From contig WELA01003463.1 in assembly GCA_009602735.1 (NCBI GenBank), forward strand, positions 98,057 through 139,536: a stretch of 41,480 bases of DNA. The letters run 5' to 3'. Positions 33,322-41,480 of this stretch are shown piece after piece (within the stretch, counting starts at the first letter, position 1; each line of letters starts with the position of its first letter). This stretch comes from Mesotaenium endlicherianum. Lineage: Eukaryota > Streptophyta > Zygnematophyceae > Zygnematales > Mesotaeniaceae. The notes beneath the pieces are model-generated. The model was not told where the DNA came from. It worked only from the letters and a program-made list of their open reading frames with translations, and did no database searches. The position numbers and the translations under genes were made by a program.

Positions 33322-34800
33322 ATGGTAAGGACAAGGTCTCAAACTAGCAACTCCCGAGACATGGAGAACCAGGATAACGAGAATGTCGAAAACCAGGCGG
33401 AAAGCCATGTAGCGGGAAACCGTACCTATTCTGAAGCAGTAGCAGATACTGCAGCTAGAGAGGCTGCAGATGAGGCAGCTGCTATTTCCGCAGTCGCAGC
33501 ACAGCAAGCTGAGGAGGAGAGAGCCAGGCTAGAAGCTGAACAATTAGCAAAGGTCGCTGAAGATACAGAAAGGAGGGAACGACAGCCAGCTGACGAGCGC
33601 ACTGTTGAAGAACTTATGGCATCCACGGCCAATGTTCTGAACCCACCTCCTGCTGTACAACTCAATGTACCCCTAGGTCAAATACGTGACCGGTTGAATG
33701 CGGCAGGAATTGCTGCTGCAGGAGCGAGACGGACTGTTGAGGACACTACTCAGCGAGTAGAGGTCAATGCTGCTGCTGCATTTGCTAATCTACCACTCCA
33801 GAGTGTAGACTTGGGAGCATTGTACGTTCAGATGCAGTCGCAAATGGCGACCATGTATCAGTCCCAACAGGAGGACAAAAGAATCATAATGTCCCTACTA
33901 CGAGACAGAGACCAACTGGGGTCTCAAACCACTAGTGGTGGTGGCCGAGGGCCTAGTAAGCCCAAGCCGAAACCTCCCCAGGAATATGATCCTGAGGGAA
34001 ACAGAAAATATTACCTGATCAAGTTTCTCGCGGATGTTGAGCAGTGGCTGGAGAACTACCCAGAACTGCAAGATTACGAGAAGGTCAGGCACACCGGTGC
34101 GCTACTGAAAGGCAGTGCCGCAGACTGGTGGCTTTACTGGAAGGAAGAGCGTAAGGCTCGGCAACTCGGTGACCCTACGTGGGTAGAGTTTGTCGAGAAG
34201 TTGCATGAGAAGTTTGATGTCATCAACCAGCAGGAGAAAGCTATCTATGCGATGATCTCCCTGACACTGAAGCAGACCACTTTAGTTGCTGAGTTTGCTA
34301 AAAAGTTCCAAGAGAACATGATGAAGCAGCCCGATTTGCCAGAACGATATAGGATAGCATACTTCAGGTATGGCTTGAAATCCGAGGTCTCTGGTCATTT
34401 TGCTGAGAAAAAGTATGAGAAACTGGCTGACTTGATCCAGGATGCTGACGCCTGGGATCAGCAGCAGTTCAATCACAAGCGCCAGAGTAACGCTTTGGTG
34501 TCTAAGATTGTCAAAAAGCCCCACGGTTCCTACAATGCAGTTGAAGGAGACCAGGCTGAGGATAATCAGGGTGATGAATATGAGTATGAGTACAATGCCA
34601 TACAGTCTAGAGGTAGAGGTGGTTTTTCTCGAGGCGGCTATGGAAGAGGTGGTGGTAGGACTAAGCCGAGACCAGCCTCAGCAAAATCCACTTGCTACCA
34701 TTGTCAGCAGTTGGGCCACTACAGAGAACAGTGTCCAGTCAAGCACCTTCCGAAGGTCGAGAGAAAAGACCAGCCTTTAAAAGACAGCAACAGTCAGTAA
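33322..34800 (+). CDS. gag: Element B Gag
   Basis: This is an uninterrupted 492-residue Gag. An Ala/Glu-rich, coiled-coil-like N terminus precedes the capsid region ([12 protein letters not shown] ... [13 protein letters not shown] ... KLHEKFDV). A Gly/Arg-rich segment ([16 protein letters not shown]) and a CCHC knuckle ([14 protein letters not shown]) follow near the C terminus. The ATG is the first good one after the primer site. The stop is TAA 34798-34800, inside the overlap with pol. Confidence 0.94.
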   Translation: MVRTRSQTSNSRDMENQDNENVENQAESHVAGNRTYSEAVADTAAREAADEAAAISAVAAQQAEEERARLEAEQLAKVAEDTERRERQPADERTVEELMASTANVLNPPPAVQLNVPLGQIRDRLNAAGIAAAGARRTVEDTTQRVEVNAAAAFANLPLQSVDLGALYVQMQSQMATMYQSQQEDKRIIMSLLRDRDQLGSQTTSGGGRGPSKPKPKPPQEYDPEGNRKYYLIKFLADVEQWLENYPELQDYEKVRHTGALLKGSAADWWLYWKEERKARQLGDPTWVEFVEKLHEKFDVINQQEKAIYAMISLTLKQTTLVAEFAKKFQENMMKQPDLPERYRIAYFRYGLKSEVSGHFAEKKYEKLADLIQDADAWDQQQFNHKRQSNALVSKIVKKPHGSYNAVEGDQAEDNQGDEYEYEYNAIQSRGRGGFSRGGYGRGGGRTKPRPASAKSTCYHCQQLGHYREQCPVKHLPKVERKDQPLKDSNSQ

Positions 34801-34817
34801 TCCAGTCTACTGACTGT
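34776..34817 (+). promoter_or_regulatory. Element B -1 frameshift signal: T TTA AAA heptamer plus 10-bp hairpin
   Basis: The heptamer at 34776-34782 is in register with gag codons (CCT TTA AAA). A 7-nt spacer follows. Then 34790-34799 pairs perfectly with 34808-34817, a 10-bp stem with an 8-nt loop that spans the gag stop codon. Slipping back one base enters the pol frame at 34782. Geometry and heptamer fit known -1 frameshift sites; activity is inferred. Confidence 0.85.
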
Positions 34818-36710
34818 GAGGATGCTAGAGATAGTGAGTCGTCACTAGCTGCCCTCGTAGCAGGTATTATGGGTCCTGCTGAACTGGATTCACTATGCAT
34901 GCCTGACAAACAGATAAAGGAGACCATCAGTAATATAGACGTCCAGAGAGTGCACACTCTGGATGCTCTTGTTCCACTTGATGTCCAACATTTCTTTGCT
35001 AAGTCAAAAGAACAATGCGAAAGTCAGGAAAAGACAGTCTCCCCTATCCTACTGCATTGCATGATTGCAGGTAGGAAGGTGAGGGCATTTGTTGACGGAG
35101 GGGCGTCACATACTTTTATCCACAAGGACTTAGTTAAGCGGCTAAGGCTGCCTACTGTCACCCAAGGGAATAGAAAAATATTCCTTGGAGATGCCTCAAG
35201 TATCCCGGGAGGAGTTATAACCAAGCCTATTGAGGTCCAGTTAGGTTCTGGCATTGCAGTTCTAACTGAAACGCTTACATTTGAGGTACTCAACACTGGC
35301 TTTTATGATCTCGTGCTAGGCAGGTCCTGGCTTAATAGACATCAAGCTGAAGTGTGTTGGAGCAGAGGTACAGTTAAAGTGAGAGGAGCCAGTGATGGGC
35401 AGACTGACTTGTCACCCACCAGTGCTCTTCCTCTTGTCCTGTGTGGATGGCAAATGAAGGAAAAGAAGAGGCTTCCAGAAGGATGCAAGTTGCTGAATGC
35501 AATGGAGTTCGTCAAAAGCTGGAACCAGAAGGAAGACAGAATGTTCTGTCTGCTGCTAAGAGAGGTACCTCCTCAACCTGAAGAAGTGGTTGAGAAAAAG
35601 GTAAGCCCTCCGGAGCACCCTACTGCTGCAAAAATTGTTGCTCAGTACACTGATGTAATTAATATGCCTCTAGGACTACCCCCTAAGAGGGAAGTAGATC
35701 ATAGGATTGATCTATTATTTGGGAGTCAGCCACCTTGGCAACGCACGTATGGCTTGTCTTATGTGGCGAGCGAACAGTTGAAAACACAGATTGCAGAGCT
35801 TGAGGAAAATGGTTATATTTCTCCCAGTAGATCACCTTACGGCGCACCCATCCTATTTGTTAAGAAAAAGGATGGCAGTATGCGGATGTGTGTAGATTAC
35901 AGAGCTCTGAACAGAATTACGATAAAGAAAAAGTATGCTTTACCCAGGATCGAGGACTTGCTAGATACCCTGTCTGGTGCTAAGGTGTTCAGTAAGATAG
36001 ATCTCAAGAGTGGTTATCATCAAATAAGAATTGCTGAAGGGGATGAACACAAGACTGCCTTCCGCACACGCTATGGACACTATGAGTTCAACGTGATGCC
36101 ATTTGGACTGTCTAATGCTCCTGCTACCTTCATGGGTGCTATGAATGACATTTTCAGACCTTATTTGGATAAGTTTGTGCAAGTTTTCGTGGATGATATT
36201 TTAATTTTCTCTAAAGATGAAGCTCAGCACGCTGAACACTTAAAGACAGTCCTGGACACACTGAGAACGAATAACTTATATGCTAAAATGAGCAAGTGTG
36301 ATTTCTTTAAAGACAGTATTGAATTCTTAGGCCACATTGTCAGTAAAAAGGGGATCAGCGTGGATCCTAAGAAAGTCCAGACCATAAGGGACTGGCCAGT
36401 ACCACAGTCTGTCTCTGAAGTTAGATCCTTCCTCGGGTTGGCTAACTACTATAGGAGATTTATTGAGAATTATTCCACAAAGGCCAGTAAACTGACTGAC
36501 CTTACTAAGAAAGACATAGAGTATGTGTGGGAGGAAGAGCAGCAGGCTGCCTTCCAGACCATTAAAGATGCCCTTTGTTCTGCCCCAGTGCTAGCCGTGT
36601 ATGACCCCAGCAAACCGGTGCAGGTGGTTACTGATGCCTCAGACTTTGCCATGGGTGCTATTTTGTTGCAGCTTGCTGACAAAACCACAAAGAATGGTAA
36701 GATCATCTAG
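34782..36710 (+). pseudogene. pol: Element B Pol, N-terminal part: protease, RT, broken RNase H
   Basis: The frame is open from 34692 (residue 1) and is reached by slipping at 34776-34782. The protease motif reads VDGGASH (Asp135) where DSG or DTG is usual, so activity is doubtful. Reverse transcriptase appears complete, with VDDILIFS (Asp501, Asp502). RNase H starts with TDASDFAMG (Asp648) but is cut off at a TAG (36708-36710). The next recognisable RNase H residues (LSRREN, about 36735) lie in another frame, so roughly 40 codons, including the catalytic Glu region, appear deleted between about 36690 and 36720. Confidence 0.88.
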
Positions 36711-36719
36711 CTCTGACTC

Positions 36720-37948
36720 ACTTCCAGAAGAAGTCCAAGCTGTCGAGGAGGGAGAACCGCTGGAGCCCGATGCTGGAGCAGTTCCAAGTCCAGATCGACT
36801 ACAAACCAGGGAAGTTGAATCCTGCTGATGCACTCTCTAGATGACCTGACTTGCAAGAAAGGAACTTTAGTCAGCATGCTGTAGATAAAGCCCTGTGTGC
36901 ACTCACTTCACTAAAGGTGAAAAAGTCCTTCCTTGAACAACTTAGGAAAGCCTACCTTTCTGACCCAACATTTGAGCCCAGCCCCACTACTGGTGTGTGT
37001 CGTGCTACTGCACTCGGGTATAAGCTCAAGGGAGGGGTCTGGGTGACTGAAACCACTTCAGGCAGGCTGAAGCTGGTCATTCCTAATAATTTGGAAATAA
37101 GGTCTCTCTTACTGAGTCAAGCTCATGACAGTCTCCTGGGTGGACATTTGGGGCAGGCCAAAACTGTTGGCAAACTGGCAAAACATTATCATTGGGAGGG
37201 GTTACCCCGGGAGGTCTTGAAATATGTCAAGTCCTGTGACCAGTGTCAGAGAAATAAGTCTCGGCACACACCACCCGGAGGTCTCTTGCAACCGCTACCC
37301 ATCCCAGCGGGACGCTGGGAAACTATATCCATGGACTGGGTGGTCTCACTACCAAGAACTGCCAACGGGCATGATTCAATACTGGTAGTCGTGGATAAAC
37401 TGACAAAAATGGTCATTTTCATCCCCACAACTGTCAAAGTAACTGCACTCGAAACAGCGAGACAGTTTTACAACCATGTAGTATGCCAACATGGGCTACC
37501 TTCTAATATCATCTCAGACAGAGACTCAAAATTCACCTCTAAGTTCTGGCGAGCTTTAATAGGGTTAATGGGAGTCAAACAGCTGCTCAGCACAGCAAAT
37601 CACCCTCAGACTGAAAGAACTACTCGAGTTCTGCAGGAGGTGTTGAGAGCATATATTAACCAAAAACAAGATAATTGGGATGACCTATTGCCTCAAATTC
37701 AGTTTGCGGTCAATAGTGCGGTGCACGCGTCAACGGGCAAGACTCCTTTTGAACTCAGCCTTGGTAGAGCCCCTAAGTCTCCTCTAGATGTACTGGGGGA
37801 GTCTTTAACTGACCCGGAAGGGATTGACAACCCGGTCTCCCTCCAGTTAACTCAGAAGTTTGCTGACACCCTGTCCGAAGTCCACAAAACCTGCACAATG
37901 CCCAAGAAAACCATTAAAAATACGCTAATCAACACCGTCGGGAGCTGA
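36720..37948 (+). pseudogene. pol: Element B Pol, integrase part with nonsense codon and in-frame deletion
   Basis: The frame resumes with the end of RNase H (YKPGKLNPADALSR). It meets a TGA at 36842-36844 where an Arg codon is usual in this motif, probably CGA to TGA, and continues in the same frame through integrase. The HHCC finger (HDSLLGGHLG ... CDQCQ) is kept. The catalytic residues are at codons 37334 (Asp), 37517 (Asp) and 37613 (Glu), but only 31 residues separate the last two instead of 35, because four codons are missing before the Glu. The frame is lost near 37885-37948 by an apparent single-base deletion in an A run. Confidence 0.88.
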
Positions 37949-37949
37949 C

Positions 37950-38316
37950 ATTTTCTAAGGGCGATTTAGTCAAACTGCATTCTCAGCACCTGTACCTCCC
38001 TGGTGTGGTCAAGAAAAAGCTTGGTTCTGTCTGGGTCGGTCCATATTCGGTGGTACGTCGTGTCGGTCAGAATGCTTACAAACTGAACATGTCAGCTGAC
38101 TACAAGGTTCACCCGGTCTTTAATGTCTCCTTCCTAGAACCATACATCAAAGGTGATTCACTGTTCACAGGGCGGTTACCTGTCCAACCGGGACTGGTCC
38201 CCGCTGTCCGGCACGGCGATCCTGAGGAATATGAGGTCGAGGAGATTTTAGACGCTCGCTCGGTCCGTCGATCGTCTAAATATGTCATGAAGTACCTCAT
38301 CCGATGGAAGGGTTAC
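37950..38316 (+). pseudogene. pol: Element B Pol C terminus: GPY/F module and truncated chromodomain
   Basis: In the third frame the sequence encodes a WVGPYSVVRR module, the NVSFLEPYI segment typical of the integrase C terminus, and the first half of a chromodomain (EYEVEEIL ... YLIRWKGY). It is cut at 38316 by the LTR of element C. Element C encodes the same region with the chromodomain continuing past this point, so the truncation is due to insertion. Confidence 0.9.
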
Positions 38317-39037
38317 TGAAATGAATAGACTTACCAAATAGGCGATTAACAATTAATAAAGATCTTTATATCAGCAAGTAATCTTTATGGTATTTTTCGT
38401 TAACTGGTTTAACGGCAAAGGACAACACACTAGCAGTGAATAATACTCGTCAGTCAAATGAGAGTAAACTAGCATCAATAATGCAAATCAGTAAACTCAT
38501 ACATAAGCAAGGTTAGAAGACGGTGCGTAGCAATGGCTTCTCGCCTTGGATTCAGATCTCTCTCAGTAAGCTGTACAAGAGAGTTGGCCTCGTTTCTGAA
38601 TGCCGAACTCGAGAGCAATGCCTAGCGTATGTACATGGAATGAGTTTACTGTTCAACGGTCAGTGCGATGGCACTGCCTACCCGGGAGTTAACCACGTTG
38701 GTAGGACCTCGGTTAACCAAATCCACCGCCATCTCCCATCATCCCGAATCGCCATCCGTCATAGGGATGTNCTATGGCCATTCATCTAGCATACCACACT
38801 TAGATGCATATCAAGGCAGTTCGCTGCTACCGAGTACGGAAGTCAGCTGGCTGTCAAAGAATGTGTCAGCAAGCTGACTTAAGCTGACCTCAGCCTGCCA
38901 CTTCCGGCCAAGTCATTAAAACGATATTAAGTATAAAGTCAAGCAGACTGATTGTTAACTAAAGTTCAGCAGGCTGAACTTATTTAACTATATTCTTTAA
39001 ATGAATATTATATCAACCAGTATACTGATTCATTACA
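38317..39037 (-). repeat. Element C 3' LTR
   Basis: This 721-bp LTR is in inverted orientation, from TGTAATGAATC (39037 on the minus strand) to CATTTCA (38317). It is about 95% identical to the element B 5' LTR by eye, so the two belong to one family. One N lies at 38771. Confidence 0.93.
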
Positions 39038-39051
39038 ATCCCTCCAACTTA
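39038..39051 (-). promoter_or_regulatory. Element C polypurine tract
   Basis: On the minus strand TAAGTTGGAGGGAT lies directly before the LTR start. The 12-base core recurs exactly at 40940-40951 and 41000-41011, upstream of the extra ORF. Confidence 0.85.
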
Positions 39052-39053
39052 TC

Positions 39054-39099
39054 ATGTTGTCGCCTCGACAACATTAANCATGTTGTCGCCTCGACAACA
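39054..39099 (-). repeat. Duplicated hairpin beside the polypurine tract
   Basis: Two near-identical inverted repeats lie at 39054-39074 (9-bp stem, 3-nt loop) and 39081-39099 (8-bp stem, 3-nt loop). Each contains gttgtcg-cct-cgacaac. A single N (39078) separates them. They lie between the extra ORF and the polypurine tract and could be a 3' RNA structure. Confidence 0.85.
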
Positions 39100-39148
39100 C
39101 TAACACTAATAACAGCGTGCTGTCCCTCTTAACCCCAGCCTGCTGCCC

Positions 39149-40687
39149 TTAGGAGGGAGATGTCCCTGAGGTCCTATACTCAGGGGAGCCAGACCTTCTC
39201 CTGTCTTGGGGCCTTTTGAAGCCTGTCAGAGAAGGGGGTTCCGTGTAAGGACCCGGCGGAGAACGCAGTAACTGAGCTGTTTCCTCCTGCACAGTCTGCA
39301 ACTGAAGGGAGGCAGCCTTCTCCTGGGCAACCCTCAAACTGACCGGTACGTATACCAGCATCCCAGAAGGATGTTGCATGACATGAGCCAAGGGTACATG
39401 CCCTCTCTGCAAGGGAGATGCTGGCAGGCCTCTGGCTATCTCCTGAGCAGCCCTCCTGTCTGCCCTGTTTGACTGGGTCTCCTTGCCTGGAGATGGGCTC
39501 TGTCCTCTGGCAGTCCCCAGCCAAGTGATATCCTCCTCTTGAGCGAGTTGCGGCGGGGCCCACCCCGTTTTCTCCCTTACAGGGGATGTGGCAGGTGTCA
39601 GGATCACGGCGGGGCTAGTGTCCTCCTCCTCGCCTTCCTCCTCGTCTTCCTCCGACTCCGCCTCCTCGCCGTCCCCGGGTTCCTCTGAGACTTCTGGGGT
39701 CTCCTCTGTCCGCTGCTCCAGCTCTTCCCGAGAAAAAGAATATCCTACTGACCTTCCCCTTTTGGGTGCTGGTGGGGGCTGCTGAGTCCGGACCGCATAG
39801 AGGTCCTTTTCCCCCTGCTTACTTGCCCATTTGGCATAAGCGTGCTTCCCTTTGGAGAAGGACTCTCGGGCCCTGCTTCTGTCCCCCTGCATCTCTTGGC
39901 TCATGCAGTCTCTGACTCCATCCAATCTTGGGTCCCAAGCCGCAATGTGAGGGGGCAATACTATGTTCCCGTTTATGTCTGTGAGGAAATCCTCATCCGT
40001 CGCCCTGTCATTCTGCTGGTCCCTCATGTTGATAGTGATCCACCGCCAATCAGTGGGCTTTTGGAAGAAGGCAGCGTCTGTCTTTTTGAGAGTACAAGGG
40101 TACCAGTGCCCTGCAAAGTCCAGCTGACTGGTTTCTCTGGCCAAGAATTCCCAGCTCCTCCTCTCCACCACATTGTACATGGCCTTGAACCTGTTGTGGG
40201 GTGTTGAGTCCTTGAAGCTGTCCGCGTCCATGGGGATCATCCTGATGACCCTATCTGCCCCCCAGATACCAGCAATCGAGACAGCTCCTGCTTCGTTCAC
40301 CTGGGCCATTGCCTTGGCTTCTCCGATGGTATATCCTACCATCCTGGCGTAATCGTGGTAGAGGAGGAGCCCTGTGCCGACCTCTATATACTTGTCAAAG
40401 TTTTCGGATGTCTCCCCTTCCTTCTGGAGGATTTCCTTCTGCGACTCACTGCAACTTCTCTGGGCATACTTGAAGGCCTCCTCCAGTAGATCAAAGCCCT
40501 TGCCCAGCACCGTGTAGCGGTAGCTGCTGATTCTCCTCTGTTCTTCTTCTTCAGCCTGCTGCTTCCGCTTCTCCTCAGCTTGCCTCTCCTCCTCTGCTTT
40601 CTTGGCCTCCTCTGCAGCTTTTCTGTCCATTTCTTCCTGCCTCAGTCTGGCCTGTTCCTCCTCCACGGAACTGCAAGTATTCTGCAT
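39149..40687 (-). CDS. Unrecognised extra ORF in the env position of element C
   Basis: This 512-codon ORF is in the sense orientation of element C, between pol and the 3' LTR. I recognise no family. The N terminus (about residues 8-55) is a Glu/Lys/Ala/Gln-rich coiled coil. A less biased central part of about 200 residues (for example LLLYHDYARMVGYTIGEAKA and DWRWITINMRDQQ) looks like a folded domain. A basic patch (PKRGRS), a strongly acidic stretch and a Pro/Gln/Ser-rich tail follow. I see no signal peptide, membrane segment, zinc knuckle or env-like feature. An in-sense ATG in another frame at 40736 continues the coiled-coil pattern until about 40670, so the true start may lie there with a one-base frameshift or a splice joining the two frames (a ttgcag acceptor lies at about 40675). 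Composition and strand position favour a real gene. Confidence 0.7.
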   Translation of the reverse strand: MQNTCSSVEEEQARLRQEEMDRKAAEEAKKAEEERQAEEKRKQQAEEEEQRRISSYRYTVLGKGFDLLEEAFKYAQRSCSESQKEILQKEGETSENFDKYIEVGTGLLLYHDYARMVGYTIGEAKAMAQVNEAGAVSIAGIWGADRVIRMIPMDADSFKDSTPHNRFKAMYNVVERRSWEFLARETSQLDFAGHWYPCTLKKTDAAFFQKPTDWRWITINMRDQQNDRATDEDFLTDINGNIVLPPHIAAWDPRLDGVRDCMSQEMQGDRSRARESFSKGKHAYAKWASKQGEKDLYAVRTQQPPPAPKRGRSVGYSFSREELEQRTEETPEVSEEPGDGEEAESEEDEEEGEEEDTSPAVILTPATSPVREKTGWAPPQLAQEEDITWLGTARGQSPSPGKETQSNRADRRAAQEIARGLPASPLQRGHVPLAHVMQHPSGMLVYVPVSLRVAQEKAASLQLQTVQEETAQLLRSPPGPYTEPPSLTGFKRPQDRRRSGSPEYRTSGTSPS

Positions 40688-41060
40688 GTGCCTCTTCCGC
40701 CCTTTGCTCCCTCTTGAGCTCCGACTTTTGACTCATCTTGCTCAATTATAAACACAATGCAGTTAGTGAAGTCGTGATATTTTGCCGCTACTGAGTGCCT
40801 TTGATGAAGAGGAACGCGATCGGGAGAGTTCCTAGTGTGGAATACCTGGTGTGAGTGAATATAAGGGAAAATTGAGTTGGAGAGCAAGTGAGTGTGAGCG
40901 CAGGTTGAGTGTGGAATATGGTGATCAGAGAATACCACTCCCTCCAACTTAATGTTAAAGGTGGGCTGCCCGTCACAACTGTCACTAACTGTCGCATCCC
41001 CCTCCAACTTATATGGAGACAAGACCTCCTGTCACCTTCCCGTGTCAACTGAAATGACTG
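40688..41060 (-). other. Spacer between element C pol and the extra ORF
   Basis: This spacer contains two exact copies of the polypurine-tract core (CCCTCCAACTTA on the plus strand at 40940-40951 and 41000-41011). TA-rich stretches (near 40745 and 40858) could serve as a core promoter for the extra ORF on the minus strand, but this is weak. The sequence near 40940 to 40860 is GTGTGAGTGAG-rich. Confidence 0.55.
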
Positions 41061-41480
41061 TTAGGGAGGTGCCCGGAGGTGGATCTGTTTCAACGCCCCT
41101 TTGGCATTGGTCAGCTGATCTTTAAATTCCCAAGTGTCCCCAGAGGCATCGTAACCCTTCCATCGGATGAGGTACTTCATGACATATTTAGACGATCGAC
41201 GGACCGAGCGAGCGTCTAAAATCTCATCGACCTCATATTCCTCAGGGTCGCCGTCCCGGACAGCGGGGACCGGTCCCGGTTGGACAAGTAACCGACTTGT
41301 GAACAGTGTATCACCTTCGATGTATGGTTCCAGGAAGGAGACATTAAAGACTGGGTGACCCTTGTAGTCAGCTGACATATTCAGTTTGTAAGCATTCTGA
41401 CCGACACGACGGACCACCGAATATGGACCGACCCAGACAGGGCCAAGCTTTTTCTTGACCACACCAGGGAGGTGCAGGTG
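41061..41480 (-). CDS. pol: Element C Pol C terminus: integrase GPY/F module and complete chromodomain (partial at window edge)
   Basis: The frame is open from the right edge to the stop at 41061. It encodes WVGPYSVVRR, NVSFLEPYIEG, and a chromodomain running from EYEVDEILDAR through YLIRWKGYDASGDTWEF, followed by a short tail ending in RAPP. It matches the C terminus of element B at about 95% of bases, without the interruption. The N-terminal part of Pol is beyond the window. Confidence 0.92.
   Translation of the reverse strand, partial: HLHLPGVVKKKLGPVWVGPYSVVRRVGQNAYKLNMSADYKGHPVFNVSFLEPYIEGDTLFTSRLLVQPGPVPAVRDGDPEEYEVDEILDARSVRRSSKYVMKYLIRWKGYDASGDTWEFKDQLTNAKGALKQIHLRAPP

Larger units (their letters stand above)
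32566..38316 (+). mobile_element. Element B: damaged Ty3/gypsy chromodomain retrotransposon, interrupted by element C
   Basis: A 5' LTR (722 bp), primer site, intact gag, and a pol broken by a deletion, a nonsense codon and a frameshift are present. The sequence stops inside the chromodomain codons at 38316, where the inverted LTR of element C begins. The rest of B should continue beyond the right end of the window, after element C. B is a different family from A (unrelated LTR, diverged Gag). Confidence 0.93.
38317..41480 (-). mobile_element. Element C: related retrotransposon inserted into element B, opposite strand, partly in window
   Basis: Read on the minus strand, the window holds the 3' end of pol (from the right edge to 41061), a spacer with two polypurine-like copies, an extra ORF, a polypurine tract and the 3' LTR (39037-38317). 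The 5' LTR, gag and most of pol lie beyond the right edge. The bases gttac (38312-38316) should be the left copy of the target duplication. Confidence 0.9.

Noticed and set aside
39149..40687. Reading the extra ORF of element C as a second gag or an env
   Set aside because: There is no zinc knuckle, no capsid-type tryptophan pattern as in the two Gag proteins here, and no signal peptide or membrane segment.
1..41480. tRNA, rRNA or other structured RNA genes
   Set aside because: I found no cloverleaf or rRNA-like segment by eye; the only tRNA-related sequences are the two primer binding sites.

Overview
The window is nuclear DNA of a member of the green lineage. The evidence is a trichome-birefringence-like (TBL/PMR5) cell-wall O-acetyltransferase gene, GT-AG introns of about 0.2-1 kb, and chromodomain Ty3/gypsy retrotransposons primed by initiator tRNA-Met. 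A charophyte or prasinophyte alga with a large, repeat-rich genome would fit, but I cannot fix the species. The assembly has one run of 153 N (10304-10456), starting right after a 15-G run, and single N at 16599, 38771 and 39078.

Left part (1-18.6 kb): three host genes. Gene 1 (minus, 3495-496, three exons) is the TBL protein. Gene 2 (plus, 4556-12895, at least seven exons) is divergent from it across about 1.06 kb and encodes a very large charged, Ser/Arg/Glu-rich, presumably nuclear protein. Gene 3 (plus, about 15190-18608, 5' end not found) encodes another Arg/Ser-rich protein with short motif blocks that become contiguous only after splicing. Gene 2 introns hold simple repeats, a decayed tandem repeat, a (CTG)14 run and a long hairpin that would be fully paired in RNA.

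Middle part (14.0-14.85, 19.05-19.6, 21.1-21.64 and 30.64-32.1 kb): four degenerate tandem arrays with different periods but a similar core, roughly GG(T/C)ACGC followed by A-rich sequence. The gaps between them are AT-rich and carry no convincing gene.

Right part: retrotransposons. A 503-bp solo LTR (21642-22144) and a complete element of the same family, element A (23945-30624), lie in this repeat landscape. Element A looks intact: its LTRs differ at 4 of 503 positions, and gag and pol are open. A second family follows. Element B (plus, 32566-38316) is damaged. It is interrupted inside its chromodomain by element C (minus, 38317 to beyond the window end), a relative whose LTR looks about 95% identical to that of B.

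Two observations stand out. In both families pol lies in the -1 frame relative to gag, and the overlap holds a textbook slippery heptamer (A AAA AAC in A, T TTA AAA in B) followed by a perfect hairpin. This predicts -1 ribosomal frameshifting in two diverged families. Element C also carries an unrecognised 512-codon sense ORF between pol and the 3' LTR, flanked by three copies of the polypurine-tract sequence, which suggests an acquired extra gene.
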